Shown here piece after piece: positions 13,601 to 26,600 of a DNA stretch of 64,000 bases. The position numbers were made by a program, and so were the translations under genes. The DNA comes from Emydura subglobosa (Eukaryota > Chordata > Testudines > Chelidae), in contig ML679961.1 of the NCBI GenBank assembly GCA_007922225.1, positions 65,671,075-65,735,074 on the forward strand, read 5' to 3'. Each line of letters begins with the position of its first letter. Position 1 is the first letter of the stretch. The notes under the pieces are model-generated. The model was not told where the DNA came from, ran no database searches, and saw nothing but the letters and a program-made list of their open reading frames with translations.

Positions 13601-16600
13601 GAGTTGAAGACTTGCATCCCTTAAATGCTGGTGTTGGCCTGAGACCAAATAGCATGCAAGTGGCAAGGCTCAGATTGTTAGGAAATCTTGATTTAGCCAT
13701 CCCCCATCTGTTAGCCCTTGCCTTTCTGTCACCATGAGGCTGAGAGTCAAAACTTAACAATTCCCTAAAATCACTTCCATCGTGAATAGGAAGCTTGTTA
13801 AAAAGATGCCACTGAAGTCATTTTACAGCTATATACCACCCCCTCTCCTTGCAGATGCCACTACTTCCTGGCTTTTCCTGGCTAAAGCCCTGCCTCTCAA
13901 CATCTGATATTGTGTACATTGGTCTGAGGGATGTGGATCCTGCTGAACAGTAAGTGCAAAACAGCTATGGAGGGGGGGCTCTTTCTTGCTGATAAAGAAT
14001 GAGAGCTGCATATTTAAATGGTCTGGGGCACTAGGGAGGGTTTTAAGTACTAAAAGGCCACAAGCAAGAAACTTTTAAAAATTGTTTGTTTTAACAGCTA
14101 TATTTTGAAGAACTATGACATCCAGTATTACTCAATGAGGGATATTGATCGCCTTGGTATCCAGAAAGTTATGGAAAGGACATTTGAACAACTAATGAGC
14201 AGGTAACTTGTCACTGAAGATGAACAGAAGCTGCTTGTGTGTCAGACAAAACAAATGTTCATGACTCATAAGCTGTCAACATATTAAGAATCTCTGCTAA
14301 CCCATGCAAATTTGAAGTATTACTTTACCCATTTATTGAGCATCAGCACTCCTCTCTCTGCTTTCTGTAAATTATTTAAAAGGAAGTGAGTGCTAAGTTA
14401 CTGCAGGTGAAATGTAGCTGAGTGACAGCGCTATCAACAACTTAAGCACAGCACAGGTAGCAGCCTTGCAAACTTCCATTAAGTGTGTTAAAGGTTGAAG
14501 TCAGATCTGTTTTAGTCCTCACATACTTTGCTGACCTTGAAATTAAACTTCTACACACTGGGTACTGAATAGCCACTTCAGATGTGTGCTGGACATAGGT
14601 GACTACTTCACCCACATCTTGCAGAATCCAGTGCCTGGCTACTAAAGTTTGAAGAAAAGGTTAAGTCTGCAGCATGATGCATCTCAGACATATGATAAGC
14701 ATAGAGCTAGGTAGTTAACACTGGCTGTTGACAAGAATCACTTAAGTTCATAGGGCAGACATACCCTAAGTCAACCTAACTTAGGTCAACATGTAGCCAC
14801 TGCATTAATTACTGGTGGAACTGAGATGATGTACTAATGAAGTAACAAGCTTTCTCCTTTGTTGGCACATGCTTTTTGGGGGGAGGGAAGAAAGTTCTGC
14901 TTTGGGAAGTTTTTAGCCTGATGTGCCTGGCCAGCCCTGTGGCAACCAAAGCACAAGAAGCCCAGCATAATCATCAGCTTTCCCAACTATGAACCATAGT
15001 TTGTGGAGGGTTTAAGCAAATGGAAAGATAGTGAAAGTAAGTGTTGCCATAGAACTTGGTTTTACTGTGCTGTGAAGTACATTAGGTCCTGACTACACGT
15101 GAGTAGCAACATATCAAGCCACCAATTTTTTTTTTTTCCCTACAGAAGGCAAAGACCAATTCACCTGAGCTTTGACATTGATGCTTTTGATCCTTCGCTG
15201 GCTCCAGCAACAGGGACTCCTGTTTTAGGTGGATTAACATATCGGGAAGGCATGTACATTACAGAGGAAATACACAATACAGGTAGACATCAACCAGCAG
15301 TGTTTGACTAACCCCAGTTATCACACAAGCCACTTGGCCAATAGCTAGTTCTACCTTTACAAGAAATTATCCATAACCTGTTGAGATGTTAACAGTTCAT
15401 CTTAAACCAGATATGCATTTCAGGTTGCTTCAGTATAACCAGCTTGACTGGTGCTAAGTAATAAAGTGCACAGCACCGATTTTGAAGGTGCATTGTACAG
15501 TAGGTCATTGCTATAGGTCCCTACTTTATATAGCAGTGAATACATGGAGCCAGACTTTCAGAAGGGTACAGATGCATGAATGACCAGTTTTACATCTAAT
15601 ATCCTTTTTTGCATACGTGTGGTAATTGCATATTCAAAATGGTTAGATGCAGAGAAATTTTGCTTGTACCCAATAAATCTGGCTCATCTTGCAAACCCAA
15701 CGCTCACGCTTCCACTGAAAAGAAAACTTTGGAAAGAATGGGCCAACTAGCAGGATAGCATTCTTCTTTACCTTAGTATTCAGCCGCTGCCAATCCACTG
15801 ATCATACTTGCTTTCATGAAAGTGACTGAAATACTTGCTCTACCCCCCCAACACAAGTCTTGCTAAAATAAGACTTACAGCTGTCTATAGACACTTATAC
15901 TACCTTTAAAACTTGTATTCAGCTTTTCAGAATGGGGCTAGGACACCACACTTCAGTCCAGATATTAAATGCACTTGTAGTTAAATGGGTTGTATGCTTC
16001 TTAGGACCTTTGCTTGGAAGGGATTGTTACTGTTGTTTGACAAGATGTGCTCAGATATGGAGAGTTGAACCTAGGCCACAGGTAGGGTAGCCAATTCTGC
16101 TTTACTAGACCAAGACCTCTGCTGTATAACTGATTCCCATAGTTAAACACCCAAAGCATGGTTTAAATGCCAATAGCCACTTGCTAGAGGAAGAGAAGCT
16201 AAATAGATCTCCTTTCCAACTTCCACCCTTATGGTGGTTAGGATGTTAACATGTAAACAGAGGCATTGCTTTCTTGAGTATACAGCCAGCCAGGTACAGT
16301 ACTCTGTTCTTAGTAATTCATTGACAAGAGTGGACAGTCTCACGGTTTGTTTCATTGCTGTCTAGTCAATTACTTCACCATGATATTGCTGCTGCTTGCG
16401 AAAAGTGGAGAGGTGATAATTACTATTCATAATGTAGAACAGTACTGACTCCAAGAACAGGTGAGAGGCCTTAAGAGCCTCCAAGCTCTGTTCTCCAAAC
16501 AGGTTGGGGTCTTCACATTTCAGATGTCTACTAGCCAGAGGCCCAAACAAAGGCAGCGTCTAAGCAGGATCTATTGTAAGGATTGCACTATGCTAGGAAT

Positions 16601-17031
16601 TCTAGCACTTGATGGGCTTAACTTTTCCCAGGATGGTGTCACTCTCCTTGCTTTTTACATGAGCCTCAAGCTAGGTGGTGACTAGTAGAATTCAAGCTTT
16701 GGCTGTGCCTCAGAAGCTACGTGAAACTACACCCTGACACAGTAACTGGCTCCCCTGGTTCTGGGCTTATCTTGCTGGACTTCTGTTCCTTCTAGTTGAT
16801 GGGTTGCTACTTTTTTCCTTCTCAGGATTGCTTTCAGCTGTGGACCTGGTAGAAGTAAACCCATTGCTTGGAGCTTCTCAGGAGGAAGTGAATGCTACAG
16901 CCAGTCTTGCAGTGGATGTGATAGCAACATGCTTTGGGCAGACAAGAGAAGGAGCCCATGCTGTTTTTGATGAACTTCCAACACCCAGTTCACCAGATGA
17001 ATCAGACAGTGAAGAGCAAGTGAGGATTTAG
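7431..17031 (+). CDS. ARG2: Arginase 2, mitochondrial (C-terminal six coding exons; 5' part outside window)
   Basis: Arginase hydrolyses L-arginine to ornithine and urea. The type 2 isoform is mitochondrial and feeds proline and polyamine synthesis while limiting nitric oxide production. Coding exons are 7431-7608, 8784-8943, 13855-13949, 14098-14202, 15146-15282 and 16826-17031, all joined in frame by GT-AG introns and giving the last ~292 residues of a protein of about 354. Manganese-ligand motifs are all visible: GGDH ends the first exon, VDAHADI is in the second, SFDIDAFDP in the fifth; the catalytic His lies in NLHGQP and the Glu in VEVNP. The type 2 isoform is favoured by the extended C-terminal tail ([17 protein letters not shown]) and by the neighbour VTI1B. 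The mitochondrial presequence is not in the window. The exons look intact and functional. Confidence 0.95.
7609..8783 (+). other. ARG2 intron
   Basis: The intron runs from gtgagt to an acceptor 'tgtactttttcag'. It contains a run of 17 T at 7854-7870 and a purine/GT-rich stretch near 8270-8480. I recognise no exon or dispersed repeat. Confidence 0.8.
8784..8943 (+). CDS. ARG2: ARG2 coding exon with the VDAHADI metal site
   Basis: Acceptor tttttcag before 8784; donor gtaagt from 8944. It encodes [14 protein letters not shown], then [10 protein letters not shown] (two Asp and one His ligands) and [17 protein letters not shown]. It ends on a codon boundary. Confidence 0.94.
10677..10699. repeat. 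CT dinucleotide microsatellite
   Basis: A CT-rich tract interrupted once by GT, inside the long ARG2 intron. Confidence 0.85.
12795..12966 (+). mobile_element. MIR-type SINE fragments
   Basis: The order 'ccttaagttactttctctgt', 'tctcctctgtgaaatagagc' and a later 'tttcccaatcagtaaaatag' follows the conserved core and 3' part of MIR (tRNA-derived Core-SINE). Two adjacent pieces may be two insertions or one duplicated element. Confidence 0.6.
13385..13530 (-). mobile_element. MIR-type SINE fragment, antisense
   Basis: The text 'catctgtgaagtggatataa' followed by 'aaatgacatgcccagttata' and 'aggactagaaccaggctcct' matches the general plan of an antisense MIR. It is heavily diverged. Confidence 0.4.
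13855..13949 (+). CDS. ARG2: ARG2 coding exon
   Basis: Acceptor ccttgcag before 13855; donor gtaagt from 13950. It encodes [13 protein letters not shown] and [10 protein letters not shown], ending two bases into a His codon. Confidence 0.93.
14098..14202 (+). CDS. ARG2: ARG2 coding exon
   Basis: Acceptor ttaacag before 14098; donor gtaact from 14203. It encodes [17 protein letters not shown] and [15 protein letters not shown]. The intron before it is only 148 bases. Confidence 0.94.
14203..15145 (+). other. ARG2 intron
   Basis: No exon. A short piece near 14755-14800 ('gacataccctaagtcaacct') resembles the end of a PIF/Harbinger-type or related MITE, but it is too short to delimit. Confidence 0.7.
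15146..15282 (+). CDS. ARG2: ARG2 coding exon with the SFDIDAFDP metal site
   Basis: Acceptor ccctacag after a long T-tract; donor gtagac from 15283. It encodes [18 protein letters not shown] (the last two Asp ligands) and [18 protein letters not shown]. It ends one base into a Gly codon. Confidence 0.95.
15283..16825 (+). other. Last ARG2 intron
   Basis: AT-rich intron with no recognisable exon or dispersed repeat. The acceptor is ttccttctcag, ending at 16825. Confidence 0.75.
16826..17031 (+). CDS. ARG2: ARG2 terminal coding exon
   Basis: It encodes [35 protein letters not shown] and the C-terminal tail ending EEQVRI, with TAG at 17029-17031. The VEVNP glutamate is a conserved arginase catalytic residue. 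Confidence 0.95.
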
Positions 17032-17193
17032 GATCCCCAAAATGCTGGAAGACACTTCCCATTGGGCATTCCAGGGCTCTGCTGAGGCACTTGGATGGAT
17101 GATAGATTGTCAAACACTTCAAGTGTTTTACTTTGTTTTTAAAGAGACTAGTTTTTCCATTTGACCAATAATCTACTGTGTGATGTAATAAGT

Positions 17194-17199
17194 TTTATT
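17194..17199 (-). promoter_or_regulatory. VTI1B: Candidate VTI1B poly(A) signal AATAAA
   Basis: TTTATT on the plus strand is AATAAA for VTI1B. It lies 313 bases past the VTI1B stop, and I see no closer canonical signal. It falls inside the ARG2 3' UTR, so if used the two transcripts overlap at their 3' ends. Confidence 0.5.
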
Positions 17200-17236
17200 C
17201 ATGTAGACAATTAGAAGTATGTAAATTTAGACAAGT

Positions 17237-17242
17237 AATAAA
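17237..17242 (+). promoter_or_regulatory. ARG2: ARG2 poly(A) signal AATAAA
   Basis: Canonical AATAAA about 205 bases after the ARG2 stop codon, the first on this strand. Cleavage would fall near 17255-17265. A T/GT-rich stretch (ttgttatttctgtcgg) follows, as expected downstream of a cleavage site. Confidence 0.7.
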
Positions 17243-17511
17243 ATACTTACTACCTTGTTATTTCTGTCGGTCACCATTACTTCAGTCTTAGTCTCAGTCT
17301 CTGCATTTTCCTTTTATCCTGAGTGTCTTCTAGAGTCAGTACAGTAGTTTAGTTGAAAATGCTGTAAGACCCTGACAGCTCAACCACAGACTTTCAACTG
17401 GAATAGACATCTCATCCACTTCTTTTGGAGCTACTGCCAACCAGTTTCTCAGCTATGTCCATGCATAATCCTTGAGAGATACATGGGAACACCACTCAGG
17501 GCCATGCAAGC

Positions 17512-17608
17512 TCAGCTCTTGCGGAAGAACTTGTAGTAGACCACACCTCCTAGGATGGCCAGTTCCACAATGATGATGACAGATAGCAGCAACTTGTTTG
17601 TCATAACT
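17512..17608 (-). CDS. VTI1B: VTI1B exon 6 (membrane anchor and stop)
   Basis: Acceptor tttctag before 17608. It encodes VMTNKLLLSVIIIVELAI, then LGGVVYYKFFRKS and stop TGA at 17514-17512. The first base completes an Arg codon from exon 5. Confidence 0.95.
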
Positions 17609-20600
17609 CTAGAAAGAGAAAAGGGAGTGTAGGAGCAAGATACTTAGGGCTATTGCCATAACAGTCATACCTGAGAAGTTAGATAACACTTATTGAGTCA
17701 TCACCTAAAGCTCTTTAGGAATGTACTTTATACCCTCCAGTGTGGTTTAAAAACATTCTTTATGTAATCTCTCCACCTTAGATCTTACCAATCAAACTTA
17801 AGCAGCCCATCAAGAAACTTTCTTTTGCTCAATTTCAGCCATTCATTTCTCCTCCTTACTAAAAGTTGACTTAGCATTTAAACTTTGTTGTTAAGTTTAA
17901 GAGTACTTCTGTTGTGTAGAATTATCCACCTAGCTCTTAAAGTAGGAAGAAGGGATGATGAAGTGCTTCCTACACCAAACCCAGCTTTCCAACTGTTCTC
18001 TGGGAATTTACATTCTCCACTTCACTCCTTCCAGTGGTGCTGCATTCTCTTCTCCCACCCCCCCCTCAGGTAAGTAGATATTTATCCAATTTTATTTTTA
18101 TTTCCCCACTATAAGAGACAGGACTACCCCCCATGTTCACCCATTAACTGTCTAGTATGTCAGAGGTATTTCTTGGGAGCAGAGATCACCTAGTAGGACT
18201 TACAGTGCCACATTATTGTACATTTCTTTGAAACTCTACATAAGCCACCGTTACTCAGCATACTAAGCCTTTGAACAGCAACCCATTTTAACAAAGTTAT
18301 TAAAGAATGCTACACTACTCTAAATTCCTTCAATAGCATTAGTCAAAGAAAAGCAGTTTTGGTATTTAAATGGATAAGATTAATAGATTCCAAAGCCAGA
18401 AGGGACCACTGATCATGTAGTCTGACCTCTAAAACAAAAAAGTCATAAAACTTCCCCGAAATAATTCCTTTTGAACTACAAGCACACACTCCCAATGTTT
18501 TCCCCAAAATGTTCATTTGTTACTATGGTCATTCTACAATGTACATAGATGACTGAAGCATGTCATCAAGCGCTTCAACTGCATCAGAAGATAGCCATGT
18601 TGCACCACTTAGAAAAGGAACTAGTGGCAAGCTGTCATTCAGTAATAGGTTAGGTGGATATAGGACTTAAAGAGCCAACCTCAGCAAAGAAAAAAAAAAT
18701 CAGACCTCTCCCTCCTAAAGCAAAATCAATAGGTAGTTTGGACTGCCAAAAGCTTAGCGTAAAATAGTCTGAGGGCACTAGTTAAGAAAACAAGTGGTCA
18801 ATTTTCAAGATGGCAGCACTGGTGTTCATGAGCTAAAACAGAGGGTAAACACCACAGATAGCTCATTTTCACTAAATAAATCAAAAAGATTCAAGAAAAG
18901 AGGATTCAACAAACCTAGGTAGTTAGGCATCATGTAAGTGCAAGGTAACTATGAATTATTGATACTCAGGAACTAAGCATCCATTGTTGATAGCTTAAAA
19001 AGTCTGTTCAATATGCAGAAGCAGTCAAAAGTAAACAATGGGTGTTAGCGAGGGATAGAACAGTGAATGGTAAAAACCATTCTATAAATGTATGGTACAT
19101 TCTGCCCATTAATACAGTTGTCAGCTTGTTACACTATCTCATAAGGGTGAGTTCCACCAGAGACTAATGGAAATAGGGCAGGGAAGACCATATGGAAAAA
19201 AGTTTTAGAACGACATAGTTGAGAGAGAAGACAGACACATAAAATGAATAGAGTGCTACGCAGGAACTCTCATTTACTCCAAAGGAAATGAGAAAACAGG
19301 CAATGTTATTATGGCAGCTTAATTTCCATCTTGTGTTTAGCTGGGACTCAGAGTACCTTTCCCAGACCTGAAAAAGAGCTCTTTGTGGCTCAAAAGCTTC
19401 TCTCTCACCAACATAAGTTGGTCTAATAAGAGAGAATACCTCACCCATCTTGTCTCTCTAATATTCCTCACTGAGCAGCTATTGAAAGATTCCATGGCAT
19501 TTGGAAAAGAGAGACTGTAGCCCATTTATTTGGGCAAATTGCAGTTACAGTCTGTTTGCCTACAATCACCCTACAATTCCAGCTGTTAGGGTGTTTCATT
19601 TCCTAGACTAAATTTCTGTGTAGCATTGCTGTGTGTTGTAAAACTGCTACACTGTTCTAGCAGAGGTAGTTGCATTTGGGTTCCAGATGAAGCAATTCCT
19701 GCACAGTCTTTTGGGTGTATCTTACTTTGAGATTTAGAAGCATAATAATTGTCCAGGATTGAAGAAAATGCCAGACTCCAATAATGACCAAAGTTTTAAA
19801 AGGTAAGTAAGTTCATCATTTTACTCACCTTCTTGACATGGAACGCAGGATCTTACGGGTTTTGCTTAAGTTTTCACTTGTGTTCACTAACTAAGAAGAA
19901 AAACATGTTAGTTTCCAGTTCTTCTGAAGGGAAATAAAGCACAGAGCCAAACCATACCAGCAGTTGGTTGAGGGCATGATGAATTAAGCAAACAGAAAAT
20001 CTGGGTTCAAGAAGGACCTTCCTATAGTCTTAATGCTCAGACACCGCACTGTTGCTCTAAGCACTACCTAGAAGATGGGTCTGAAATCAAGAACAGATGC
20101 ATTTGACAGGCTGTTGCCTGTCAAAGTTCCCTTGTTTTCAAGGTGTGGGCTGCTTGTGATTACTCAAGCCAGGGATCAAGTGTGGTCAATACCCTCTCCA
20201 GTACCAGAGTAAGTGGGGAAAACTATCGTATGATTTGTCTAAAATATTGCTTTTTGTAAGTTGTCTGATACTATCCAGTTAGAATTGAGACTAACCACCA
20301 TGGCAAACTGCTGAGGGACTATTTTTAAAAGCTAGTTTAGTGATGAACAGCAATATTGTCAGGTGCTATCTAATAGGGTATGATGGGGAGCTTATTCTCT
20401 CTTCCATGTCCTTAAGGATAAACAGCACATTAGTGAAATATGAGGCTACTATATTAGGAAGAATTGGGAATCCCATTGAGGAAGCAAATAAAAGGTTAGA
20501 GAAAGATTTAATACATGGGCACAAAAGAAGATGAGTTAATAATCTATTAGTTGAAAGTTAATGCAGCTATGATTTCTAAATCACCTAGTAAGAAACAACC

Positions 20601-23600
20601 CTAATTTGTTTTGCTTATGTGTATTTTAAAATCTGTCACACTATAAACAACTCAGGTGCAGCCCTCAGAGTCATAACCTGGTCATTGCAGCTTTCAGTGT
20701 AAAATTTGGTCAGCCCTGCTCCAGAAGTTCAAGGTGCATAGGTGGGGTGGGGTTTGGGTGAAATCAGAATCATTGTCTTTACTGAGTCAAACTAGGAGCC
20801 ACTTAGAAGTGCATGTCTTTTGCCATTCATTTACATTCACCAGCACCGTTGGTAATGGATCTGTTTGTTTATGCCCATGCTTTCAAAACCATACTCATTG
20901 CACCTGGTGCTTTCATAGAAATCAGGTTGTAACAGACCATAAAGTAAACAAGATAAGCTGGCTCTAGCTTGTTGAAGCCAACTCTAGCACCTGTTGTGTT
21001 GTCTTTCCATGACTGGATTTCTCTCATTTCACATAAAGCAATGTGTGGCCCTATGTAAAAAAGGATTTGTGATGGCAGATCTGTACTATTCTGCCTGCCA
21101 AGTCACCACTCATGGCAACTTTTTTAAAGGGTTGCTAATATCCCCTTCTCACAGCTCCAGGAGAGTCCACAAGTCTATTTACAAACAGTTCTAGACTTCA
21201 GCTCTTTGTTAAGGTAGCATATGCAAAAAGAAAGTGAGCTTGTATTTATTACTATTTCAGTAAAGGGAACCGTGTACAAAAAGCACACTTTAAATGCATA
21301 ACTCCATAAACAAGTTTAATAGGCTGTTATATCCAAAGGACTGTATTCACTCTTAGCTTCCGAAGAAAGAATCTTTGATAGATGCAATGTTTTCGAAACA
21401 AAATATTGAGGTTATTGGATCGCACTTATAAAGCTATATCTTTATGGGCTGGCTAGTGATTGTATTCTTGGATGAATGGATGAACTAAAGGATGGTTCCT
21501 GCAGGAACTAAAGTCAGTGGGAGCAATGAATACAAATTTCCAATGCTGAAACAATTCAGGTAACGAGACTTATGAAGCTTTGCCTTCCAGGGAAATAGCA
21601 TATGCTGGTTTGACCTGATTCAAGAGGCGTGGCAGACAGAACCGTAGACAATCCTAATCTGGGAGAAGGAGTAACTCACATGAGATCCAAGATCCGATAT
21701 GAAACTTGGGACCAAGGGTAATGTACACTTCAAATTAGAAATGTAACTCTCAGCATCAGGAGACATACTTATGCTATCTTTGATTAAGCCGTCATGCTCA
21801 AAATAGAAGTGTAGGTGCTACAATGCTAGATTCTGTTTTCTTGTGCATCAATCTAATGGTTTACCAAGTTTGTTATTTGTGTGCAAATCTATTCAATGCA
21901 ACAGGATTGCAGAAATGCAGCCAAAGGTTTAGTTTGGTCAGCTAAATCTTCATTTCTGATACTACTCAATAATAACAGAAGCTCAACTGTGCACAGGCTT
22001 AGTTTGCAGCACTAGTAGCAAGAACATATCTATACTTGTTAGGTGAGCAAATTTGAGAGAGACCACCAAATGCATTAATCTTTTTAGAGTGGAACTGCAT
22101 TTTGCCAATGGTTCACTCAAAAAAGAAAGGCTTCAGTGTATAAAGTCTAACTTTTAGACAAGTTTACAGATCTTAAAACCACTATTAATAGTTTAAATTA
22201 TTTAGTTGTTGAGCTATTTACTGACCTGGCCCCAGGAAGATGGAAGAGACCTATTGGGTAATCTAGCCCATCCCATCCACATATAAAGTCAGGCTGAAAA
22301 CTGGTTTAGTCTCTTCCATTTGCTTCGCACTGTCAGGGTGAGAATGACTAATGTTTAAAGATGCAGTCACTAGCATAGGACTCAAACCCAAACTGAAATG
22401 AACTTAAGTGCCACTTCACAGTTTGTGACAAAGTGCTCTTTATATTGGAAATGTATAGGCTGCTGGGCTGAACAAAATAGGGCAATTTTTTATTTGTCAC
22501 CAGTCTACAGTCCTCCACCCCCACCAATTGCTCCTTCTTCCTAGATGTCCATATCACAAGCTTTCATATCCATGAAGTAAACATCTGAGGGAAGCAGCCA
22601 GGTCTCCACTGTAGTTGATACTATAGTTCCCAGTAGGCTAATGCCAGGCTGTCATGTTATAGTGTAAACAGCTTCTACACTCACTCTGCTTTTGGTGCGT
22701 TCCAACTGCTCTCGCTGGTCCCCAAGTTCCTCGATTATATCTGTACCTATCTGATCCGTCTCTGCAGCAATCCGGTGTGAACGATCAATGCTCTGAGTAG
22801 CTCGGTTCAGGCTCTCTGTCCCCTGGAGAAGCAACACCCTCTGCGACTGCAAATGAGTCTAAAAAATAGATTTTACTGTTTAATTATTAAATGTGGGAGC
22901 AAAAACACATTGGCTTCTGATGCATTCTAGAAGTGAGACGCATGGCTTTGTAGACCATGTACTTATAATGGTCACAAGGCCCTTTTAGGTTAATAGAAGC
23001 AGACAAATCAATGTTTGAAAGTGGCTGTTATAGAGTATGTCGGTTCTATATTACATAATATTAATCCTTACTACAGATTAGGGATTTATCTGCAACATTT
23101 CTAGAGGAAGCCAGAGTTAAATAGAACAAACCACAGTAAAAGGAGGAGGAAAGAGAACAAACTCTCTCACTACAAAGTTATTGAATAGAGCCAGAGAACA
23201 TCCATAAAATGCAAATAAGTCACTGCTAGAAGCTAAAATATGGAGCAAGTGATGCTGTTCTATATCTAGGTTCATTTGATTTTCCCATCTTAAACTCAGT
23301 TTTGCCCCACACTCCCTCAAAACACATAGCAAAAAGAAAAAAAAAAAATAGGACACAGGAAATCTTATCATTTGCATGGACTTTAGGGACAAATAAATAT
23401 CTACTCTAGGAAGCCAAGAAAACACAAGATGTAGTTAAATAGAAAGAAGCCTGGAGTAATTCACACACAAACAAAACTACATTCAAAATATGGTTAAAAG
23501 GATCATCTTAAAGTTACCAAGGGCAGGAAATCTGAGTCACAACTCAAGGGTTAATCTTAGAGCTACGGATCCTACATGGGAAAGGTTTTAAAACATTCTG

Positions 23601-26600
23601 GTTAGAAATGAATCTGTCACATTTTCCTTCCTTTAATTCTCACTTCTCTATGCCACTAGGGGATACTTACTTGAAAATAGGATCTTTATTTTTCAAGCAC
23701 TATCTGCTCCTTTTATCCCTATCTGAAGTCACTCCTTTATCTGCAGCATTCATAATTGGCTGCTGTGGAGATTTTTATAAGGTCACACAATCAAAGGATT
23801 ACATGCGAACAAAGCAGCAGCAAATGGAATGCCTAGGCCATAAGATCCTCTTTTCATGCAAATAAGTACCTCAAGTAACCTCAGTCACAAGATGAGATAG
23901 GCACACTGATCTTGAAGCAAAACTGGATCTCAGAATAGAATATTTTCCTAAACTTTGAAAAAGGCTTTAATCTACCATCCTATACCAAGGGATTGTGAGG
24001 GAAGTAACAAATGCCTCATGTACTGAAATATCCAGACAAATCAAGGGAAGCGCCTCAGTCTTCAAAGTTTCCTGGCTTTTGTAGTTTTAGATCTGGTGAA
24101 AGGTATCCTTGAAGACTAAAATAATCCATTCAGAGGATAGGTTCAGGATGGACAGCACCACAAACTTCTCACACCAACCAATGTGCCTCAGTTTTAAGAC
24201 TGGATTTGATTTCAATCTCTATAGTTCAGTCATACTTTGGTTTAACTGTCTACAGCACAAGAAATAAACCTAACAAATCTGGTACTTAAAAGTTTTGAGT
24301 GGTTTGATCAATATGCTACTTAAATAGATGGATTCTTACATGTACCTGGATTATTTAACTTTAATCATTTTACAAATGTTCTCTCACACTCACTCACCTT
24401 CGACAGTGAAATGAAACTGATCATTTAAATGTGTTCCTGCACTACTACAATTGTGTTTTCTGTGCTGTAAGGAATGTTTAAAGAACATATTTCAGTAGTT
24501 TCATGAAAATCTAGTTTAGATTTTTTTTTAAAACTATTGAGCCACATGCTATTTAAGCATCTCTTAAAAAGCAAATTTGCTATTTTGAGTTTATTTATTC
24601 TTTCTTCTTACAAAGTTGACACATTTACTTTTAAAAAAAAAAAATTAAAAAAAGGTCTAGGTATAATTTTCCTCTCATCTGAAATATTCGCTATTATCCA
24701 GCTCCCATCACATGCAGATCAGGTTTACAACCAAGATATGAGCTCAGAAACTAAGGCCTGGTCTGCACTAGAGAGTTTTGTCAACCAGTCAGCTTTGGTT
24801 GACAAAACAGGTGGTATACACACTGCAATCAACCCCCCACCAGCTGATAAAACTGCCTTGTTTTTTTGACAAAATAAAATCACCACCATGAGAGGTGTAG
24901 GGCTTTTGTCGTTCAGTTAGGGCAAAACAGTGTCAATGTAGACACTGTGTCCCCTTAAGTCAGTGGTGGGGCTGTCATTCTTGTTAATTTCACCGCTGAA
25001 AACCCAAGCCCTGGCTTCTGCAAGCCCCGACAGCTGGTCTCCACTCTCCACTGGGACCCAGGCTGAGACGCCTGGGTGCTTATCCACCTGCTACCCTACA
25101 GGGCAGCCTTGTCAATTACACAGATGAACTAAAAATTGACATGGCTGCCTGTTCCAGTGGAAAGCGGGAACAGAGAAGAGTGGAGAGGGAGCCTGTGGGC
25201 TCTCTGCTCCCCATACTGCCCCTGAGGTTGATGGAAGTGCTCCTGGTGAGGACACACTCCACCAACCTAAGGAGGGCAGTGTTGACATCAGCCACCATTG
25301 TAATTACAGCAGTTGCTGTAAGTCGACCCATGTTAGGTTGGCTTATTAAGTGTAGACAAGGCCTAAGTGGGGGCAAGGTACACACACTAATAGCAGCACA
25401 GCTAGCTACAGCTGGAGTCACTTTGTAAACACAATCAAGAGTTTTAAAATGTAGTTAATATCTACTTGACACTCACGCTTTGCTCATTTTCCATGGAATA
25501 GATTCCATGTTTTGTGTCCCCCCGACTTCTGGGGCCCAACCCCAAATCTGTGCTTCTCATCTCTCTCTGGAACATGGCAAGGTCTCTCTTGTAGGCCCGG
25601 ATTCTGTTCATCATTTGGCTGCGGAAGGACACTGGTGCATATTTCAGTTCTTCCTCCATCTCCCGCAACTTTGAAGAGAAAAAGATGTTACAAAAGCATC
25701 AAATTCATTCTACTAATGTAGAGAGGTATTCAAACAATGCCCAACCCTAGGCTGTACTTGCAGCTTGACAGGAGTCCAAGGGATGCACCTATTTTGTGAA
25801 GGAGGACATTGTAGCTGCCCTCATCTAATACAAAGGCCCAGCACACAAGTCAACAAGTCCCAGCAGCTGCTTGGCTCATGATGGAGTGCTGCATACCAGG
25901 CATGGGGTCTCTACAAGTCACACCTTCACATAAACATGCGGGGCAACCAGATTACATTATTCCACAGGCCTCATTTTGTCCAATCCACAACACAGGATTT
26001 TGTTAAACAGCCTTCCCTCAAAAGAGAGTCCAAAAGTTAACAAGATATATCCCAACACTTTTGTAACAGTATCAGAGAGCATTCTCTGAATTAAGATCTC
26101 AAGTTTACTGTTTCATTTCTTTCAGTGAAAATATGGAACAAGTCCTACTTGTCAATATCATGTCACCAGTACCTTTCATAATTTGATTCACATTGTTACT
26201 CACCATCCCAATAGAATAATACTTTGAATAAGACACTGGTGTACACATGTATCCTGGTACAAGACAGATTGGATAATGCTTCAACAAAAGAAACTAAAAC
26301 CAAAATTATAAAGGCTGAATTTCTGTACAACATTTTGATAGTTGTACTTTGCCTCTTTTCAGATTTTTTGGACAGTTTTAGGTTGGTGTCAACTTTCCCA
26401 TCATATTTACACACGCAGAGATAATGCCCTCAACCAAACCAACTGATCTGAACTCTGAAGCTCAGGCCCATCTCTAAATAGGACTTGTGACTAGAGCTGA
26501 GCAAATAACTTGATTTTTTAGTTGGCTGGCGGTTCCGAAAATTAAAAAAAAATGTGGTTCAACCAGAAGTTTTCTGGATTGTTGGGCAAATCAAAAAAAC

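Larger units (their letters stand above)
8944..13854 (+). other. Long ARG2 intron
   Basis: A 4.9-kb intron. It holds a CT microsatellite (10677-10699), MIR-like SINE pieces (about 12795-12966 and 13385-13530), and a C-run merging into CA repeats (13278-13298). A short inverted repeat, 'taataatccctg' at 10453-10464 and 'cagggattatta' at 10473-10484, forms a small hairpin. No exon is recognised. Confidence 0.75.
17609..19828 (-). other. VTI1B intron 5
   Basis: It contains an antisense CR1-type fragment (18379-18490) and an abundant-repeat copy (19325-19465). Otherwise I recognise nothing. Confidence 0.7.

Noticed and set aside
25116..25428. Opposed ~100-codon frames on both strands
   Set aside because: Both lie inside or across the end of the Harbinger-type element and show no protein family features.
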